Notes: generated from the sequence alone by a model not told the origin. A DNA stretch of 64,000 nt from a virus (IMGVR_UViG_3300042261_002385:1-64000); one strand, 5' to 3'; counted from the first letter of the stretch, positions 51,287 to 61,772 are shown. Numbers and translations: made by a program.

Positions 51287-51423
51287 TTTTGGTCTAATTT
51301 TAGAAAACGTTTAGAAAGAATTCCAGATCTAAAATAATCTTTAGCCTCTATAGCTTTCTCAAAGTCTTTATAGATTAAATTTTTAATTTTTTTCTTCTGG
51401 TTATATTTTTTTATCAAACGCAT
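51283..51423 (-). CDS. Small basic protein, 46 aa
   Basis: ATG 51423 to TGA 51283, overlapping the next start as ATGA. The product begins MRLIKKYNQKKKIKNL and is Lys/Arg-rich and helical. A TATATTTG box (51435-51428, minus strand) lies 5 bases upstream without a clear -33. First gene of a three-gene unit to 50392. Confidence 0.5.
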   Translation of the reverse strand: MRLIKKYNQKKKIKNLIYKDFEKAIEAKDYFRSGILSKRFLKLDQK

Positions 51424-51440
51424 GTTACAAATATACGAAA

Positions 51441-51467
51441 AAAAAGTCGGAAATTATCCGACTTTTT
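51441..51467 (-). terminator. Terminator at the 3' end of the 51454-51675 gene
   Basis: AAAAAGTCGG (51441-51450) pairs with CCGACTTTTT (51458-51467); the loop holds the TAA stop of the gene. A U tract follows on the minus strand. Confidence 0.85.
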
Positions 51468-51675
51468 CTAACAAATTTTTATTAATTTTTTTAAACTGAT
51501 TTTCTAAATGTAGTTCAAGTTTTTCATTTATAAATTCTCTATCTGAAGAAAGCCAAAGTATGTCTACAGTTCTATTTTTATATCCATAATGATATCTTCT
51601 AAAGTATTTATTGTCTAACTCAACTTTAGTGTATCTAGCACAATTAGTTATAAATTTATCTTTAATAATCTTCAT
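51454..51675 (-). CDS. Hypothetical protein, 73 aa
   Basis: Start chosen at ATG 51675 (MKIIKDKFITNCARYT), 4 bases after the stop of the peptidase gene; an earlier in-frame ATG at 51699 lies within that gene. Basic, Tyr/Arg-rich middle (NKYFRRYHYGYKNRT). Co-transcribed with the peptidase and closed by a terminator. Confidence 0.5.
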   Translation of the reverse strand: MKIIKDKFITNCARYTKVELDNKYFRRYHYGYKNRTVDILWLSSDREFINEKLELHLENQFKKINKNLLEKVG

Positions 51676-51679
51676 ATTT

Positions 51680-52924
51680 TTAATCATAAAATCCATCACA
51701 CATATCTAAATATGACTCAGTGTCAAAAAAACTATCACCGGTATCACCTAAATCGTCTGCTTTTGAGTAATCTAATTCAGGTAAATATTGAATCAAATCA
51801 TTTCTATCACACTCAGTTGAGTAATTGTGTTTGTAATTAACTTTAAGTTTGAATCCATTCCATTCCGATGTTTCATATTCGAGGTCAAGTGATTTTAACA
51901 AAGAGTCAATTATGACTTTTTCTTCTAAAATCCTCTCTTTACACAAATCAACTGATACAACTTTTTTAGTCCATTCTTCTATTTCTATCTTTGAGACATA
52001 GTTGTATTTCTTATCGTGAAACCAAATATTTTCGGTTTTAGTTTTAGGCTTAGTAATTGAACCCCAATTATTGTAACTACTGTAACCACTTTGTCTAGCT
52101 CCATATCTAGTTCCATAGTAGTAATCATCATCATCCCAACCTGGATAGCCCCAGCCACCATAACCACCATATGATTTATACTCTGTTTTAGAAGGGTCTC
52201 TTTCGACAGGTAGATTATTCCAATCAACTTTCAAACAAGCCTCAGCTAATTTTTCTAAGTGTTCAATATTTTGAGTCTCAGAAAAAGTGTGTTCTGATTG
52301 ATATCCTACAGAAATGTTAGTACATTCTGGGTAGATAGAAATAAACTGAAAAGAATCAGTCAAAACACCAGTTGGGTCATTTTCATATTTGAAAGTGTTA
52401 TCAGCTAAATTTAATTGCTCAGATAACGCTGTTCCGAAAGCATCAGAAGCACATCTTCTACTACTTTGATAAGTAATTACAGATTTTGTTCCTCTACGGT
52501 CAAAAGATATAACTTTATTAATACCTTCTATTTTAGTTTCTTTTTGAATACCAGCGACTTTCTTAGAACCAATACATCCTACTTCTTCACCTAAGAAGAA
52601 ATAATAAAGACCAGGTATGTTGTTTTTAATCATATACAACATAATAGTGACTCCTGCTTTATCATCCGCTCCTAAAATAGATTTACCATCTGTTTTGATT
52701 ATGTTTCCATCAAATACGTGATTTACAGGTGTGTTAGCAGAAGTTGCTGTATCTAAGTGAGACGTAAACATTACATCACTTTCTCCTATTTTAATAAATA
52801 GATTTCCGAATTCATCCTCTTTAAGACCATCTACAGTGGAGAAAAGTATAGGAAATAATTCGGTTTCTGTTCCGTGAGGATAAGTCCGACTAGTCAACTC
52901 TAAGAACTTTTCTTTAATTTTCAT
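51680..52924 (-). CDS. M20/M28-type zinc metallopeptidase with Gly/Tyr-rich insert
   Basis: 414 aa. Zinc-site residues are visible: His56-x-Asp58 (TSHLDT), Asp in LGADDKAG (86-91), catalytic Glu pair LGEEVGC (112-118), Asp142 in SFDRRG, and His in SEHTFSE (about 220). This matches peptidase T/aminopeptidase-like enzymes. Between the catalytic part and a separate C-terminal domain is a Gly/Tyr/Asp-rich low-complexity insert (about 258-295; GGYGGWGYPGWDDDDYYYG). Cytoplasmic, no signal peptide. Might process phage or host proteins. Confidence 0.8.
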   Translation of the reverse strand: MKIKEKFLELTSRTYPHGTETELFPILFSTVDGLKEDEFGNLFIKIGESDVMFTSHLDTATSANTPVNHVFDGNIIKTDGKSILGADDKAGVTIMLYMIKNNIPGLYYFFLGEEVGCIGSKKVAGIQKETKIEGINKVISFDRRGTKSVITYQSSRRCASDAFGTALSEQLNLADNTFKYENDPTGVLTDSFQFISIYPECTNISVGYQSEHTFSETQNIEHLEKLAEACLKVDWNNLPVERDPSKTEYKSYGGYGGWGYPGWDDDDYYYGTRYGARQSGYSSYNNWGSITKPKTKTENIWFHDKKYNYVSKIEIEEWTKKVVSVDLCKERILEEKVIIDSLLKSLDLEYETSEWNGFKLKVNYKHNYSTECDRNDLIQYLPELDYSKADDLGDTGDSFFDTESYLDMCDGFYD

Positions 52925-52990
52925 AGTTTAATTTTTTACTTCAATTAAGTTTAGAACTTTTCTAAACTACTATCCTTTGATAGATTTATA

Positions 52991-53022
52991 CAAATATACG
53001 GAAGTTTAGTTGTTTTAACAAA
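52991..53022 (-). promoter_or_regulatory. Bacteroidota-type promoter for the peptidase gene
   Basis: Minus strand TTTG (53022-53019), 20-base spacer, TATATTTG (52998-52991), about 65 bases before the ATG at 52924. Confidence 0.7.
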
Positions 53023-53053
53023 TTATTCACAAAATTATTGTGGATAAATATTT

Positions 53054-53064
53054 TTAATATATAC
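53054..53064 (+). promoter_or_regulatory. Putative late promoter (TTAATATATAC)
   Basis: Identical to the element at 734-744, 4 bases before the ATG at 53069. Confidence 0.45.
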
Positions 53065-53068
53065 TAAT

Positions 53069-55309
53069 ATGAATATTTCATCAGATCTTATATTAGGAAA
53101 ACTTGTAATTTCAGACAAATTTGACCCAACAGTAGGCACACAGTCAGCAAATGCATGTCCCACTTTTACAAATATTGGCGACGAGTATATTTTATCATTT
53201 CCCGAAATTCAAAATGTCAAAACTTTAACAAGATTTTTTTATGACACAATAGGTTTAACAGATGGTAGATACCTACTAAACTATTATAGAGTCTCGAGAG
53301 ATGGCCAAAATTGGTCAGAATGGTTAGACTTGACGCTTAAGATTACTAATTTTCCAATTGTAGATCCATTAGATCCATTCTACTTAGAGATAAAATGGGT
53401 AAGAAAAGGTGTTTCAAATATTGGTATTATTAGAATTTTAGAGTATAATATTCAAGGTGAATTAGAAAGAAGTATTCAAGAAGAGGAAGGAACATCAGTA
53501 ATACCAGCTGGTAAAACACTAATAATCAAACCTCCATTTATTTTTAAAGTTTTTAAGATAAACGACATTGAAATTATTTCTTCATCAGGTATACCAACTG
53601 GTTGTAAAATATCTTACAGATTTTCACAGGATAGTGCAAGAAGTTGGTCTGATTATGAATTATTCACAAAAGAAAATATATTTAGTAGAAGAATTAATCC
53701 GATAAGATTTTTTCAGATTGAATATTTAATTGAAAACAATTCTACACAGAGTGTAACAATTCAAGATATAAATTTGATTGGTGATTTTCAAAATGTTTCA
53801 GAAGACTCAAAGAAAACTAACTTATTTGGAATTAGACAGTGTTGTCAATCAAACATAATGGGCACATATGATGAGAACGGCAATTTTGTTCCAAACACAA
53901 ACTTAAATGCTAGTGGAAGCTCAGGCGGACCAGGATGTGATACTGATAATTCATCTCTGCCGAAAATGACAACTGATGAAAAAGCAAATCTATTTAATCC
54001 ATATCAACAAAGTCAAGCAATGAATTTGCTTCAAAAACTGAGTAATGATGCTCAAATGGTATTTGGTCACCGTGTAATCTACTACGCCACTGACCCAGAT
54101 AGAAAAGGACAAGATTCTATACTACATGAATATCAATTATACAATGTAGTTTGTGATGGTGAATTGAAAGTTTCAGTCGAAGGAAATCAATTTCCAGACT
54201 CTCAGATTGTTATGAATCAGTTTGATTTGACTTTATTTGAAACATTTCAAGTTCACATTACCAAACAACAATTCAAAGAAGTCTTTGGCGCTCAAAGAAG
54301 ACCAGCTAAAGAAGATTTTCTTTACTTCTGTGATCTTAACAGGATGTATGCTGTTGACCATGCTCAGCAATTTAGAAATTTTAATAACGCTGCAATTTAT
54401 TACAAATTAGTTCTGAAAAAATATCACAAAACTGCAAATATCAATTATGGAGATGAAAATATCAAACAGAGTGTTGATAAGTTAACTAAAAATACAACTA
54501 TTAATGAGTTATTTGGAACTGAAGATAACCAAGAAAAGAAAGCAATTGCTAACAAAGACCAATTTAAACCATTAACAACTGAAGTAATTCGATTAGAATA
54601 CAATGCTACAATTGACAAAGAATTGATTGAGAATTCAACTACAATAATATCTAAAGCTCATTATGATTTAGCTTCATTAAATTATAGAGCACTGGCGGTA
54701 AAATATGTAAATTCTAACCCAATACTATCACCAAGTAATAATATCGGTTTTATGTGTTGGTTCAACATAAATAATTATATAGCAGGTGAAAAATATAATT
54801 TCTTGAGTTATTACAACTATGCACTAAATCTTGGTTACAAGTTTGAACTTGAAAGTGATGAATTAAAATTTACTCTGAACGGAGTCACCTACAGTCAACA
54901 TCTTATGGGTCAACCTACAAACAATGCTTTAGCTCTGAATGAAGATACTTGGTATTGTTATTTAGTAAATATTGATCAAAGAAATAGAAAAGCTGAACAG
55001 TTTATTTATAAGAGAAATGTTGATGAAGAAAGTGAGGCAGCTAATTTATCTTACACGATGCTTAGACAAGTTTACAAACAATCGTTTGAAATTGAACCAA
55101 TTGAATTTGAAGCTGAAGGATTTAATCCACAGATATACGCTTCGGATATGAAACTTACAAATCTTAGATTGTTTAGTGAAATTATACCTGAAAAAGAACA
55201 TAATAAACTATGTAATCAATATATTATTAGAGATGACTCTAAATATCTAATATTTGCAGACAACGCGACTACAAGATTGTATCTACCGAGATTCCCATTA
55301 TTTGAATAA
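53069..55309 (+). CDS. Large virion (tail/baseplate) protein with ConA/laminin-G-like C-terminal region
   Basis: 746 aa, no signal peptide. Residues 1-240 are repeated beta domains with fibronectin-like strands (YLLNYYRVSRDGQNWSEWLDL; CKISYRFSQDSARSWSDYEL). A Gly/Ser/Asn linker (275-300) follows, then a helical region (300-480). Residues 560-700 show a jelly-roll pattern (IGFMCWFNINNYIAGEKYNF, LKFTLNGVTYSQ, TWYCYLVNIDQRN) as in concanavalin-A-like domains used for glycan binding. Likely an adsorption-apparatus or baseplate component; exact role unknown. Confidence 0.55.
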   Translation: MNISSDLILGKLVISDKFDPTVGTQSANACPTFTNIGDEYILSFPEIQNVKTLTRFFYDTIGLTDGRYLLNYYRVSRDGQNWSEWLDLTLKITNFPIVDPLDPFYLEIKWVRKGVSNIGIIRILEYNIQGELERSIQEEEGTSVIPAGKTLIIKPPFIFKVFKINDIEIISSSGIPTGCKISYRFSQDSARSWSDYELFTKENIFSRRINPIRFFQIEYLIENNSTQSVTIQDINLIGDFQNVSEDSKKTNLFGIRQCCQSNIMGTYDENGNFVPNTNLNASGSSGGPGCDTDNSSLPKMTTDEKANLFNPYQQSQAMNLLQKLSNDAQMVFGHRVIYYATDPDRKGQDSILHEYQLYNVVCDGELKVSVEGNQFPDSQIVMNQFDLTLFETFQVHITKQQFKEVFGAQRRPAKEDFLYFCDLNRMYAVDHAQQFRNFNNAAIYYKLVLKKYHKTANINYGDENIKQSVDKLTKNTTINELFGTEDNQEKKAIANKDQFKPLTTEVIRLEYNATIDKELIENSTTIISKAHYDLASLNYRALAVKYVNSNPILSPSNNIGFMCWFNINNYIAGEKYNFLSYYNYALNLGYKFELESDELKFTLNGVTYSQHLMGQPTNNALALNEDTWYCYLVNIDQRNRKAEQFIYKRNVDEESEAANLSYTMLRQVYKQSFEIEPIEFEAEGFNPQIYASDMKLTNLRLFSEIIPEKEHNKLCNQYIIRDDSKYLIFADNATTRLYLPRFPLFE

Positions 55310-55532
55310 AAATATTCAATGAAACTCATAAAATTCTAGTCTATAATCAGCATATAATAACTTAGAAGAGTAAATACACATTAAATTTACACATATGCAA
55401 TATATAGATTGTTGTGCTTTGCATAATAAAATTGCTCGACCGGCCCATGGTAGATGGGGGTTTCTGAGAGTTGAATAGTGAGTGTGGAAGATTCTTCAAG
55501 TGAGTGAAAAATTATAAAAATAGTTTTTTGCC
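55310..55532 (+). other. Intergenic leader before the T9SS cargo cluster
   Basis: 223 bases without a convincing gene. Holds a weak hairpin after the preceding stop (GAATA/TATTC, about 55304-55317) and an AATATATAGA element (55399-55408), which would give a leader of roughly 115 bases before the ATG at 55533. Confidence 0.35.
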
Positions 55533-58500
55533 ATGAGAAATTTTCTTTCTTGTTTTTTTTTATTTCTAACATCTTATCTTTTTTCTCAAAGTTGTTTACA
55601 CACACTTTACATGACCGACACATATGGTGATGGCTGGAATGGTAATTATGCGTCAGTTTCTGTGAACGGCGTTACAGTAATTTCTAACGTGACTTTAAAC
55701 AGTGGATTAGGACCAGCAACTGTCACATTTAATGCAACAGCCGGTCAAACAATAAGAGTGTGGAGATCTATCACTGGTTCTTGGACTAACGAGTGTCAAA
55801 TCCGCGTAACTAGTAGCACAGGTGCAACAGTAATAGCTCTACAAACTTTACAACCCGGTTCACCAACATCAGGAGGATCGACAGGTTCAGCTCAGTGTTC
55901 AGCCGGTGGCGGTGGATCAGCGACCTTAGTTCCTTATAGTGGATTCAACTCAGTAAATTGTGGAACAAACACAACACTCTATGACCACGGAGGTCAATTT
56001 GGTAATTACTCAAACAATGCAAATGGATATACTGTATTAAATAACGGAGGTTCGGCTGTAATATCTCTTAACGGAACTTCATCCGGTGAATCCTGTTGTG
56101 ATAGAGTAAGGATTTATTTAGGCATAGGAACTGGAGGAGCTTTAATTGGAACGTATTGGATGAATTCAAATATACCGAACATCAACTCATCTCCTGGTCA
56201 ACCTTTGACTGTTCAGTTTCTTTCAGATGGTTCAGTCACAGGAAGTGGATTCACCATAAACGTGACTTATTCAGGCAACTGTTCATCTGGTGCTCCTCCA
56301 GATCCTTCATCTATATCATCAACAAGTGCTACGATATGCACTGGACAATCAGTGACATTAACAGCGAATGGTTCAGTAGGAACTACTTATTGGTTTACGA
56401 ATGGTTGTAATACCGTAGGTCAAATTGGTACAGGTAATTCTATCACAGTCAATCCAAACACAACTACGACCTACTGGGCTAGAAACTTCAATTCCGGCTT
56501 CTGGTCTTCAGGTTGTGCTCAATACACAGTTTCAGTCACATCACTACCACAACCACCAAACCAATTAACTTATACTATCAACTGCGGAGTATCACCAACA
56601 CTTACAGCGGTCGGTGGAGCGGGAAATTACCAGTGGTGGTCTAACTCAAACGCTACTGGCTTACTGTGGTCTGGACAAACATATAATCCAGGAGCGTTAA
56701 ATCAAAATACGACTTTTTGGGTTACTACATCGAATGGTGTTTGTAACTCGACAACTAGTGCCTATCAAGTAAATACTACAGCATTAACTCAACCAACAGC
56801 AAACAACACCTCAGTGAATTGTGGAAGTTCAACCACTTTGAGCATCACAAATGCGGCAAGTAATGTCAATTGGTATACCAATTCTAATGGAACAGGACAA
56901 GTTGGTAGTGGATCAACATTTACAACACCTCAACTCACTACTAATACGACTTATTATGTTGGTTCAGGTTCTGGCGCATGTGCAACACCACTTACTCCGG
57001 TTACTGTTAGTGTAAATAATAATCTAGCACAACCTACATCAAACAACACTTCTATTAATTGTGGACAGACTTCTACACTAACCGCTTCTGGTGGAACTGG
57101 AACTTACGCCTGGTATTCTAATTCAAATGCAACTGGTCAACTCGGAACAGGTGCAAATTTTACAACACCACAACTTACAACAAATACTACTTATTATGTC
57201 ACTTCAACTGCTGGATCGGCTACTACTCAAAGCGTTGGTTTCAACAATTGTTACGCCATAAATAACTGGTCACTTCAACATTTAAACGGAGGAAATGGTT
57301 CAGTCAACACTACTGGATCACCAAATAGTATACAACTTACTGGACCTGATGGAACCGGTGGTAACTCTTATACATTATATCAAATTACTGTTGCAGCGAC
57401 AGGAACCATAAGTTGGAACTGGACAGTTTCTCACAATGACTGTAGTTATGACACCTATGGTTATAGAATAAACGGAACGGATTATCCATTGGCAACTTGT
57501 AGTGCTTCAGGTTCGACTTCAGTGAATGTAACGGCTGGTCAAACATTTGCCTTTTACGGAAGATCTCACGATGGTTGTTGCGGAACTTTTACTGCAACAA
57601 TCTCTAACTTTAACAAACCTTGCTCTGGCCAAGCTTGTTTCTCTCAACCTGTAGCTGTCACAGTAACGGTGAATCCGTTAACCGCGCCTGTAGTAAATAA
57701 CACTTCTATTAATTGTGGTTCTACTGCGACGATAAACGCTTCTGGTAATGGAACTATAACCTGGTATCAAAATTCTAACCTGACTGGATCTGTTGCCACC
57801 GGAAATCAATGGACAACTCCGACTCTTACAACATCAACAACATATTATTTACAATCAACTAGTGGTTCATGTCAGAGCTCGTCGACTCCGGTTACGGTGA
57901 CCGTAAACCCACTAGCGTCTCCTACTGTTTCCGGAAACACATCATTGTGTGTTGGAAATAATACTACACTCTCAGCGTCTGGTGGTAGTAGCTATACCTG
58001 GTTTGCAAACTCTAACGGAACTGGTCAATTAGGAACCGGATCAAACTATACCACTCCAAATTTAAATTCAAATACGACATATTATGTTCAATCAGGAACT
58101 GCTCCTCAGACACAAACCGCAGTATTCAATATTAATAGTTTTGGCCAATTAATCAATATGAACTCAAATTGTGGAGGCGGTTCTTATTATAATGGATGTA
58201 GTGGATCAACAGGGTTTAGTTGGGTTAGTTCTATACCAGCTGGAGCTACTATTACATCAGTTCAGATTCAGTTATCGGTCGGTGTTGAGTGTCAAGCAGG
58301 AACGAGGTCAACAACACTCAATGGTGTTGGTGGTCCTACTTTCAACACAATTGGTAATTGTAGCTGTTCAGGTAGTGTAAACCCAATAATTACCCTAAAT
58401 ATGAATGTGGCTAATTATATAGCCAATGGAACTAATCAATTTTTAATTACTAATCCACCAAGTTGCTTTGGTTTATTCAGTGGTAGTGGTGGATTACCAG

Positions 58501-60722
58501 GTCTATTTGCTAGAGTGACCGTAACTTATCAAACAGGGTCAGCTTGTGTTTCACAACTAACCGCCGTGCCTATAACAGTAAATGCGAGTCCAACTATCAC
58601 AGCAACGGCAACAAATCCTACAATATGCCAAGGTCAATCTACACAACTAAATGCATCAGGAGCTACAACTTATAGTTGGTCAGGGGGAGCTGGTAATGGC
58701 TCACAAATTTCTGTTAGCCCAAATGCTACCACAACTTATACGGTTACCGGTCAAGTGGCCGGTGGATGTCAAGGTCAGACACAATTGACTATAACGGTAA
58801 ATCCCCTGCCAAATTCAAATGCCGGTCCTGATATCATAGGATCTGTCACTTGTGGAAAAGATAATATTAACTTACAAGCTACTTCACTTTCTGCCGGACA
58901 AACAGGAGCATGGCAGATTATAAGTGGTCCGAACGGAATCGCTAGTTTGAACACACCAACAACTTTATTTCAAGGACAATATGGAGCAACTTATACACTT
59001 CAATGGAATGTTACAAATACTACTACAGGTTGTGTTGGGACAGACCAAATGATTCTCACATTTAATCAACCAAACGCGGCTTCTTTATCCGGTTTAATCG
59101 GAAACGGTGACCTACTCTGGTGTGGCTTAACAAGTAATGATTGGTCGACATCAACCAACTGGTATCAGAATATGGGTAGTTATTATCAAAGAATGTCAGG
59201 AGCTGCTCAACCTGTAATCTCTAGCCAAGTGTTTACACTTAATCAAGCAACTGGTGGTATATGTATAGGAAGTCAAAACCCAACACTGAGTATCACAAGT
59301 AACGCATACGATGTTTTTGTCAATCCTGGAATCACTCTAAATCTTACAAATGATAGTTTGAATATTGCTCATGACCTAAACAATAGTGGAACAATCGTAG
59401 CATCTACTGGATTAGTCAATTTCACCGGTAGTCTCAACTCAAATATTAACGGTTCCGGTTCAACCCAATTGTTTAATATGAGAGTTAACAAATCCGCGGG
59501 TTCCACACTGACACTAAACCAACCAGTCAGTGTTACAAATAATCTTAATATGGTTCAGGGTAATATTTTTACTACAACGACTAATTTACTAACTTTAGGT
59601 TCAAGTAGTGCTAATCCCGGAACACTCGTCTATAACACAGGAACTATCGTAGGTCCTTTCAGAAGATATTTTTCAAATTCAACTACAAATGGAAATGGTG
59701 GTTTGTTTCCAGTTGGAACTCAAACTTACAACAGATACTCTGATTTTAATTTCACATCTACTCCTGGCACAAATCAGTTCTTAACGGTTCAATATAAAAC
59801 AGGAGCGCCTCTGGTTGGAGGAACTCCACTATACAATGGTCTTCCATTAGTAGTTTCTGGCTCATTGATTCAAAATTACTCAATAGATGGATATTGGGAA
59901 GTTACACCTACTTCAAATAATTACTCGTCTTCAATTTGTCAAACACCTTACAATGTCACTCTATTCGCTAATAATCTAACCGGTATGAACACACCCCAGA
60001 TTTGTAGAATAATTAAATCACCGGGTTCAAATCACACAACTTGGCAAGCTTGTGGCGCACACGTAAGTATTCCTGGTAACGCAAATGCACAAGCATTTTT
60101 GATTACAAGTAACAACACACAAGGATTCAGTTGGTTTAATATTGGAACTCCAAATTCACAGGCACTACCTGTTGAGCTTTTGAGTTTTGATGGTGAGTGT
60201 CAGAATGAATTTATTAAATTAAATTGGTCAACTTCTACTGAACACAATTCATCTTATTTCGAAGTTCAAAAATCTATCGATGGAATTTCTTGGAGAAGTT
60301 TGACTACTTTGTCAGCTGCTGGTAATTCAACTCAAAAGTTAGATTATACAACTTCTGATTTCGAAAAAATCGAGGGAAATAATTACTATAAGCTTGTTCA
60401 ATTTGACTATGATGGCCAGTCTAAAGAATATGGACCAATAAATATCAGTTGTGAATCAGTGTCAAAAGGATATTTTTCAGTATTTCCGAATCCAAGTTCA
60501 GGTCAATTCCAATTGGTCTTGAATGATAAAAATTTGCTCGGTGAAAGTGAGGTTATAGTCAATGACACTAAGGGTTCGCAAATTTTTAACAAAATAATTA
60601 ATGTGAAACCTGGAATAAACACCTTTTTAATCGAAGAATTAAAAAATTCAAATGGTTTATACTATATATACATCAGAAACAGTAGTGTAACAACATCTGT
60701 AATAAAAATTGAAATTAGATAA
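55533..60722 (+). CDS. Giant secreted adhesin-like protein with CUB, Ig-like repeats and T9SS type A sorting domain
   Basis: 1,729 aa. Sec signal peptide at 1-19 (MRNFLSCFFLFLTSYLFSQS). Residues about 20-110 are a domain with TDTYGDGWNG. A CUB domain spans about 135-250 (YDHGGQFGNYSNNANGYTVL). About 260-1,190 are Ig-like repeats with the recurring NNTSINCG...YxNSNxTGxxGTGxxFTTPQLTTNTTYYV unit. About 1,200-1,560 is a beta-repeat region. It ends with LPVELLSFDGEC...INLNWSTSTE-type domain and the Por-type sorting domain FPNPSSGQFQL...GLYYIYIRN (about 1,648-1,729). Exported by Sec then T9SS to the cell surface in Bacteroidota. Such cargo is normally a host trait. Confidence 0.85.
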   Translation: MRNFLSCFFLFLTSYLFSQSCLHTLYMTDTYGDGWNGNYASVSVNGVTVISNVTLNSGLGPATVTFNATAGQTIRVWRSITGSWTNECQIRVTSSTGATVIALQTLQPGSPTSGGSTGSAQCSAGGGGSATLVPYSGFNSVNCGTNTTLYDHGGQFGNYSNNANGYTVLNNGGSAVISLNGTSSGESCCDRVRIYLGIGTGGALIGTYWMNSNIPNINSSPGQPLTVQFLSDGSVTGSGFTINVTYSGNCSSGAPPDPSSISSTSATICTGQSVTLTANGSVGTTYWFTNGCNTVGQIGTGNSITVNPNTTTTYWARNFNSGFWSSGCAQYTVSVTSLPQPPNQLTYTINCGVSPTLTAVGGAGNYQWWSNSNATGLLWSGQTYNPGALNQNTTFWVTTSNGVCNSTTSAYQVNTTALTQPTANNTSVNCGSSTTLSITNAASNVNWYTNSNGTGQVGSGSTFTTPQLTTNTTYYVGSGSGACATPLTPVTVSVNNNLAQPTSNNTSINCGQTSTLTASGGTGTYAWYSNSNATGQLGTGANFTTPQLTTNTTYYVTSTAGSATTQSVGFNNCYAINNWSLQHLNGGNGSVNTTGSPNSIQLTGPDGTGGNSYTLYQITVAATGTISWNWTVSHNDCSYDTYGYRINGTDYPLATCSASGSTSVNVTAGQTFAFYGRSHDGCCGTFTATISNFNKPCSGQACFSQPVAVTVTVNPLTAPVVNNTSINCGSTATINASGNGTITWYQNSNLTGSVATGNQWTTPTLTTSTTYYLQSTSGSCQSSSTPVTVTVNPLASPTVSGNTSLCVGNNTTLSASGGSSYTWFANSNGTGQLGTGSNYTTPNLNSNTTYYVQSGTAPQTQTAVFNINSFGQLINMNSNCGGGSYYNGCSGSTGFSWVSSIPAGATITSVQIQLSVGVECQAGTRSTTLNGVGGPTFNTIGNCSCSGSVNPIITLNMNVANYIANGTNQFLITNPPSCFGLFSGSGGLPGLFARVTVTYQTGSACVSQLTAVPITVNASPTITATATNPTICQGQSTQLNASGATTYSWSGGAGNGSQISVSPNATTTYTVTGQVAGGCQGQTQLTITVNPLPNSNAGPDIIGSVTCGKDNINLQATSLSAGQTGAWQIISGPNGIASLNTPTTLFQGQYGATYTLQWNVTNTTTGCVGTDQMILTFNQPNAASLSGLIGNGDLLWCGLTSNDWSTSTNWYQNMGSYYQRMSGAAQPVISSQVFTLNQATGGICIGSQNPTLSITSNAYDVFVNPGITLNLTNDSLNIAHDLNNSGTIVASTGLVNFTGSLNSNINGSGSTQLFNMRVNKSAGSTLTLNQPVSVTNNLNMVQGNIFTTTTNLLTLGSSSANPGTLVYNTGTIVGPFRRYFSNSTTNGNGGLFPVGTQTYNRYSDFNFTSTPGTNQFLTVQYKTGAPLVGGTPLYNGLPLVVSGSLIQNYSIDGYWEVTPTSNNYSSSICQTPYNVTLFANNLTGMNTPQICRIIKSPGSNHTTWQACGAHVSIPGNANAQAFLITSNNTQGFSWFNIGTPNSQALPVELLSFDGECQNEFIKLNWSTSTEHNSSYFEVQKSIDGISWRSLTTLSAAGNSTQKLDYTTSDFEKIEGNNYYKLVQFDYDGQSKEYGPINISCESVSKGYFSVFPNPSSGQFQLVLNDKNLLGESEVIVNDTKGSQIFNKIINVKPGINTFLIEELKNSNGLYYIYIRNSSVTTSVIKIEIR

Positions 60723-61772
60723 ATGAAATTAAAGTTTTTATTATTGTTCATATTAAGTTGTCTACTGAATATTTCATTTTCACAAACACAGACCGTTAAT
60801 TTCAATTATACTGGTTCAGTTCAGACTTGGACTGTGCCACAGTGTGTAACTTCCATCAACGTAGTTGTAGCAGGTGCCAAAGGTGGTGGAGCTACAGGAG
60901 GAAATGGAGCTAGACTAACAGCAACTATCCCAGTCACACCGGGTCAAGTTTTGAATATTTATGTAGGAGGACAAGGCAGCTGTGGTAACAATTCAGGTGG
61001 TTGGAACGGTGGTGGAACAGGACATGCATCAAATCCAGCAAATGTTAATTATAATTCTTGTGGTGGCGGTGGAGCGACTGATATCAGAATCGGAGGAAAC
61101 GCACTAGTGAATAGAGTTATCGTTGCCGGAGGTGGTGGTGGAAAAAGTGGTGGTTCTTCTCCAGTCGCAGGTGGAGCAGCCAACTGTCAAAACGGCGCAC
61201 CAGGTGTTAGCACATACGGAGCAGGAGGCGGTGGTGGAACACAAGCTGCAGGCGGAGCTGGAGGAGCTCCTTGGGCAGGAACACCTCCTGGAGGTCAAGC
61301 CGGAACATTAGGTCAGGGAGGAAATGGTGGTTTCTGGTCAACTGCCTCTGGTGGAGGTGGTGGTGGTGGATACTACGGCGGTGGTGGCGGAGGTAACGAC
61401 GGCTGTTGCACTGGTTCAAATGGAGGTGGTGGTGGAGGTGCTGGTTCTTCTCTTCTACCAGCAGGAGGAACTTGTCTACCATCAAATAACACCGGAAATG
61501 GTTATGCTTCTATCACTTATACACCAGTCAATTTAGTTATAAATCCAACATCAACAAATGTGACTTGTTTTGGACTTTGTAATGGAACAGCAAATGCTAA
61601 TTATCCAGGTGCGACTTATCTGTGGTCAAATGGAGCAACAACACAATCAATAAGTAATCTCTGTCCAGGAAATTATACAGTAACTGTTAATTTGAACGGT
61701 TGCACGGCTACTGGCAGTGTCACTATAACACAACCACCTCAAATAGTTTTAGGCCCGATAAGCCACAACTAA
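60723..61772 (+). CDS. Secreted Gly-rich protein with SprB-like repeat
   Basis: 349 aa starting on the last stop (TAAATG). Signal peptide MKLKFLLLFILSCLLNISFS. Residues 25-265 are a Gly-rich beta region (VVVAGAKGGGATGGNGARL, AGGGGGKSGG, many G runs) like glycine-rich adhesin/receptor-binding folds. Residues about 275-340 form one SprB-type repeat (NVTCFGLCNGTA...YLWSNGATTQSISNLCPGNYTVTV). Ends LGPISHN without a sorting domain of its own. Probably surface-exposed with its neighbours. Confidence 0.8.
   Translation: MKLKFLLLFILSCLLNISFSQTQTVNFNYTGSVQTWTVPQCVTSINVVVAGAKGGGATGGNGARLTATIPVTPGQVLNIYVGGQGSCGNNSGGWNGGGTGHASNPANVNYNSCGGGGATDIRIGGNALVNRVIVAGGGGGKSGGSSPVAGGAANCQNGAPGVSTYGAGGGGGTQAAGGAGGAPWAGTPPGGQAGTLGQGGNGGFWSTASGGGGGGGYYGGGGGGNDGCCTGSNGGGGGGAGSSLLPAGGTCLPSNNTGNGYASITYTPVNLVINPTSTNVTCFGLCNGTANANYPGATYLWSNGATTQSISNLCPGNYTVTVNLNGCTATGSVTITQPPQIVLGPISHN

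Noticed and set aside
55387-55623. Minus-strand 78-codon frame upstream of the adhesin gene
   Set aside because: It overlaps the signal-peptide coding start of the 1,729-aa protein and has no promoter or domain support.
61104-61536. Overlapping frames on both strands in the Gly-rich gene
   Set aside because: They are by-products of GGN-repeat composition; the plus-strand signal-peptide protein explains the region.
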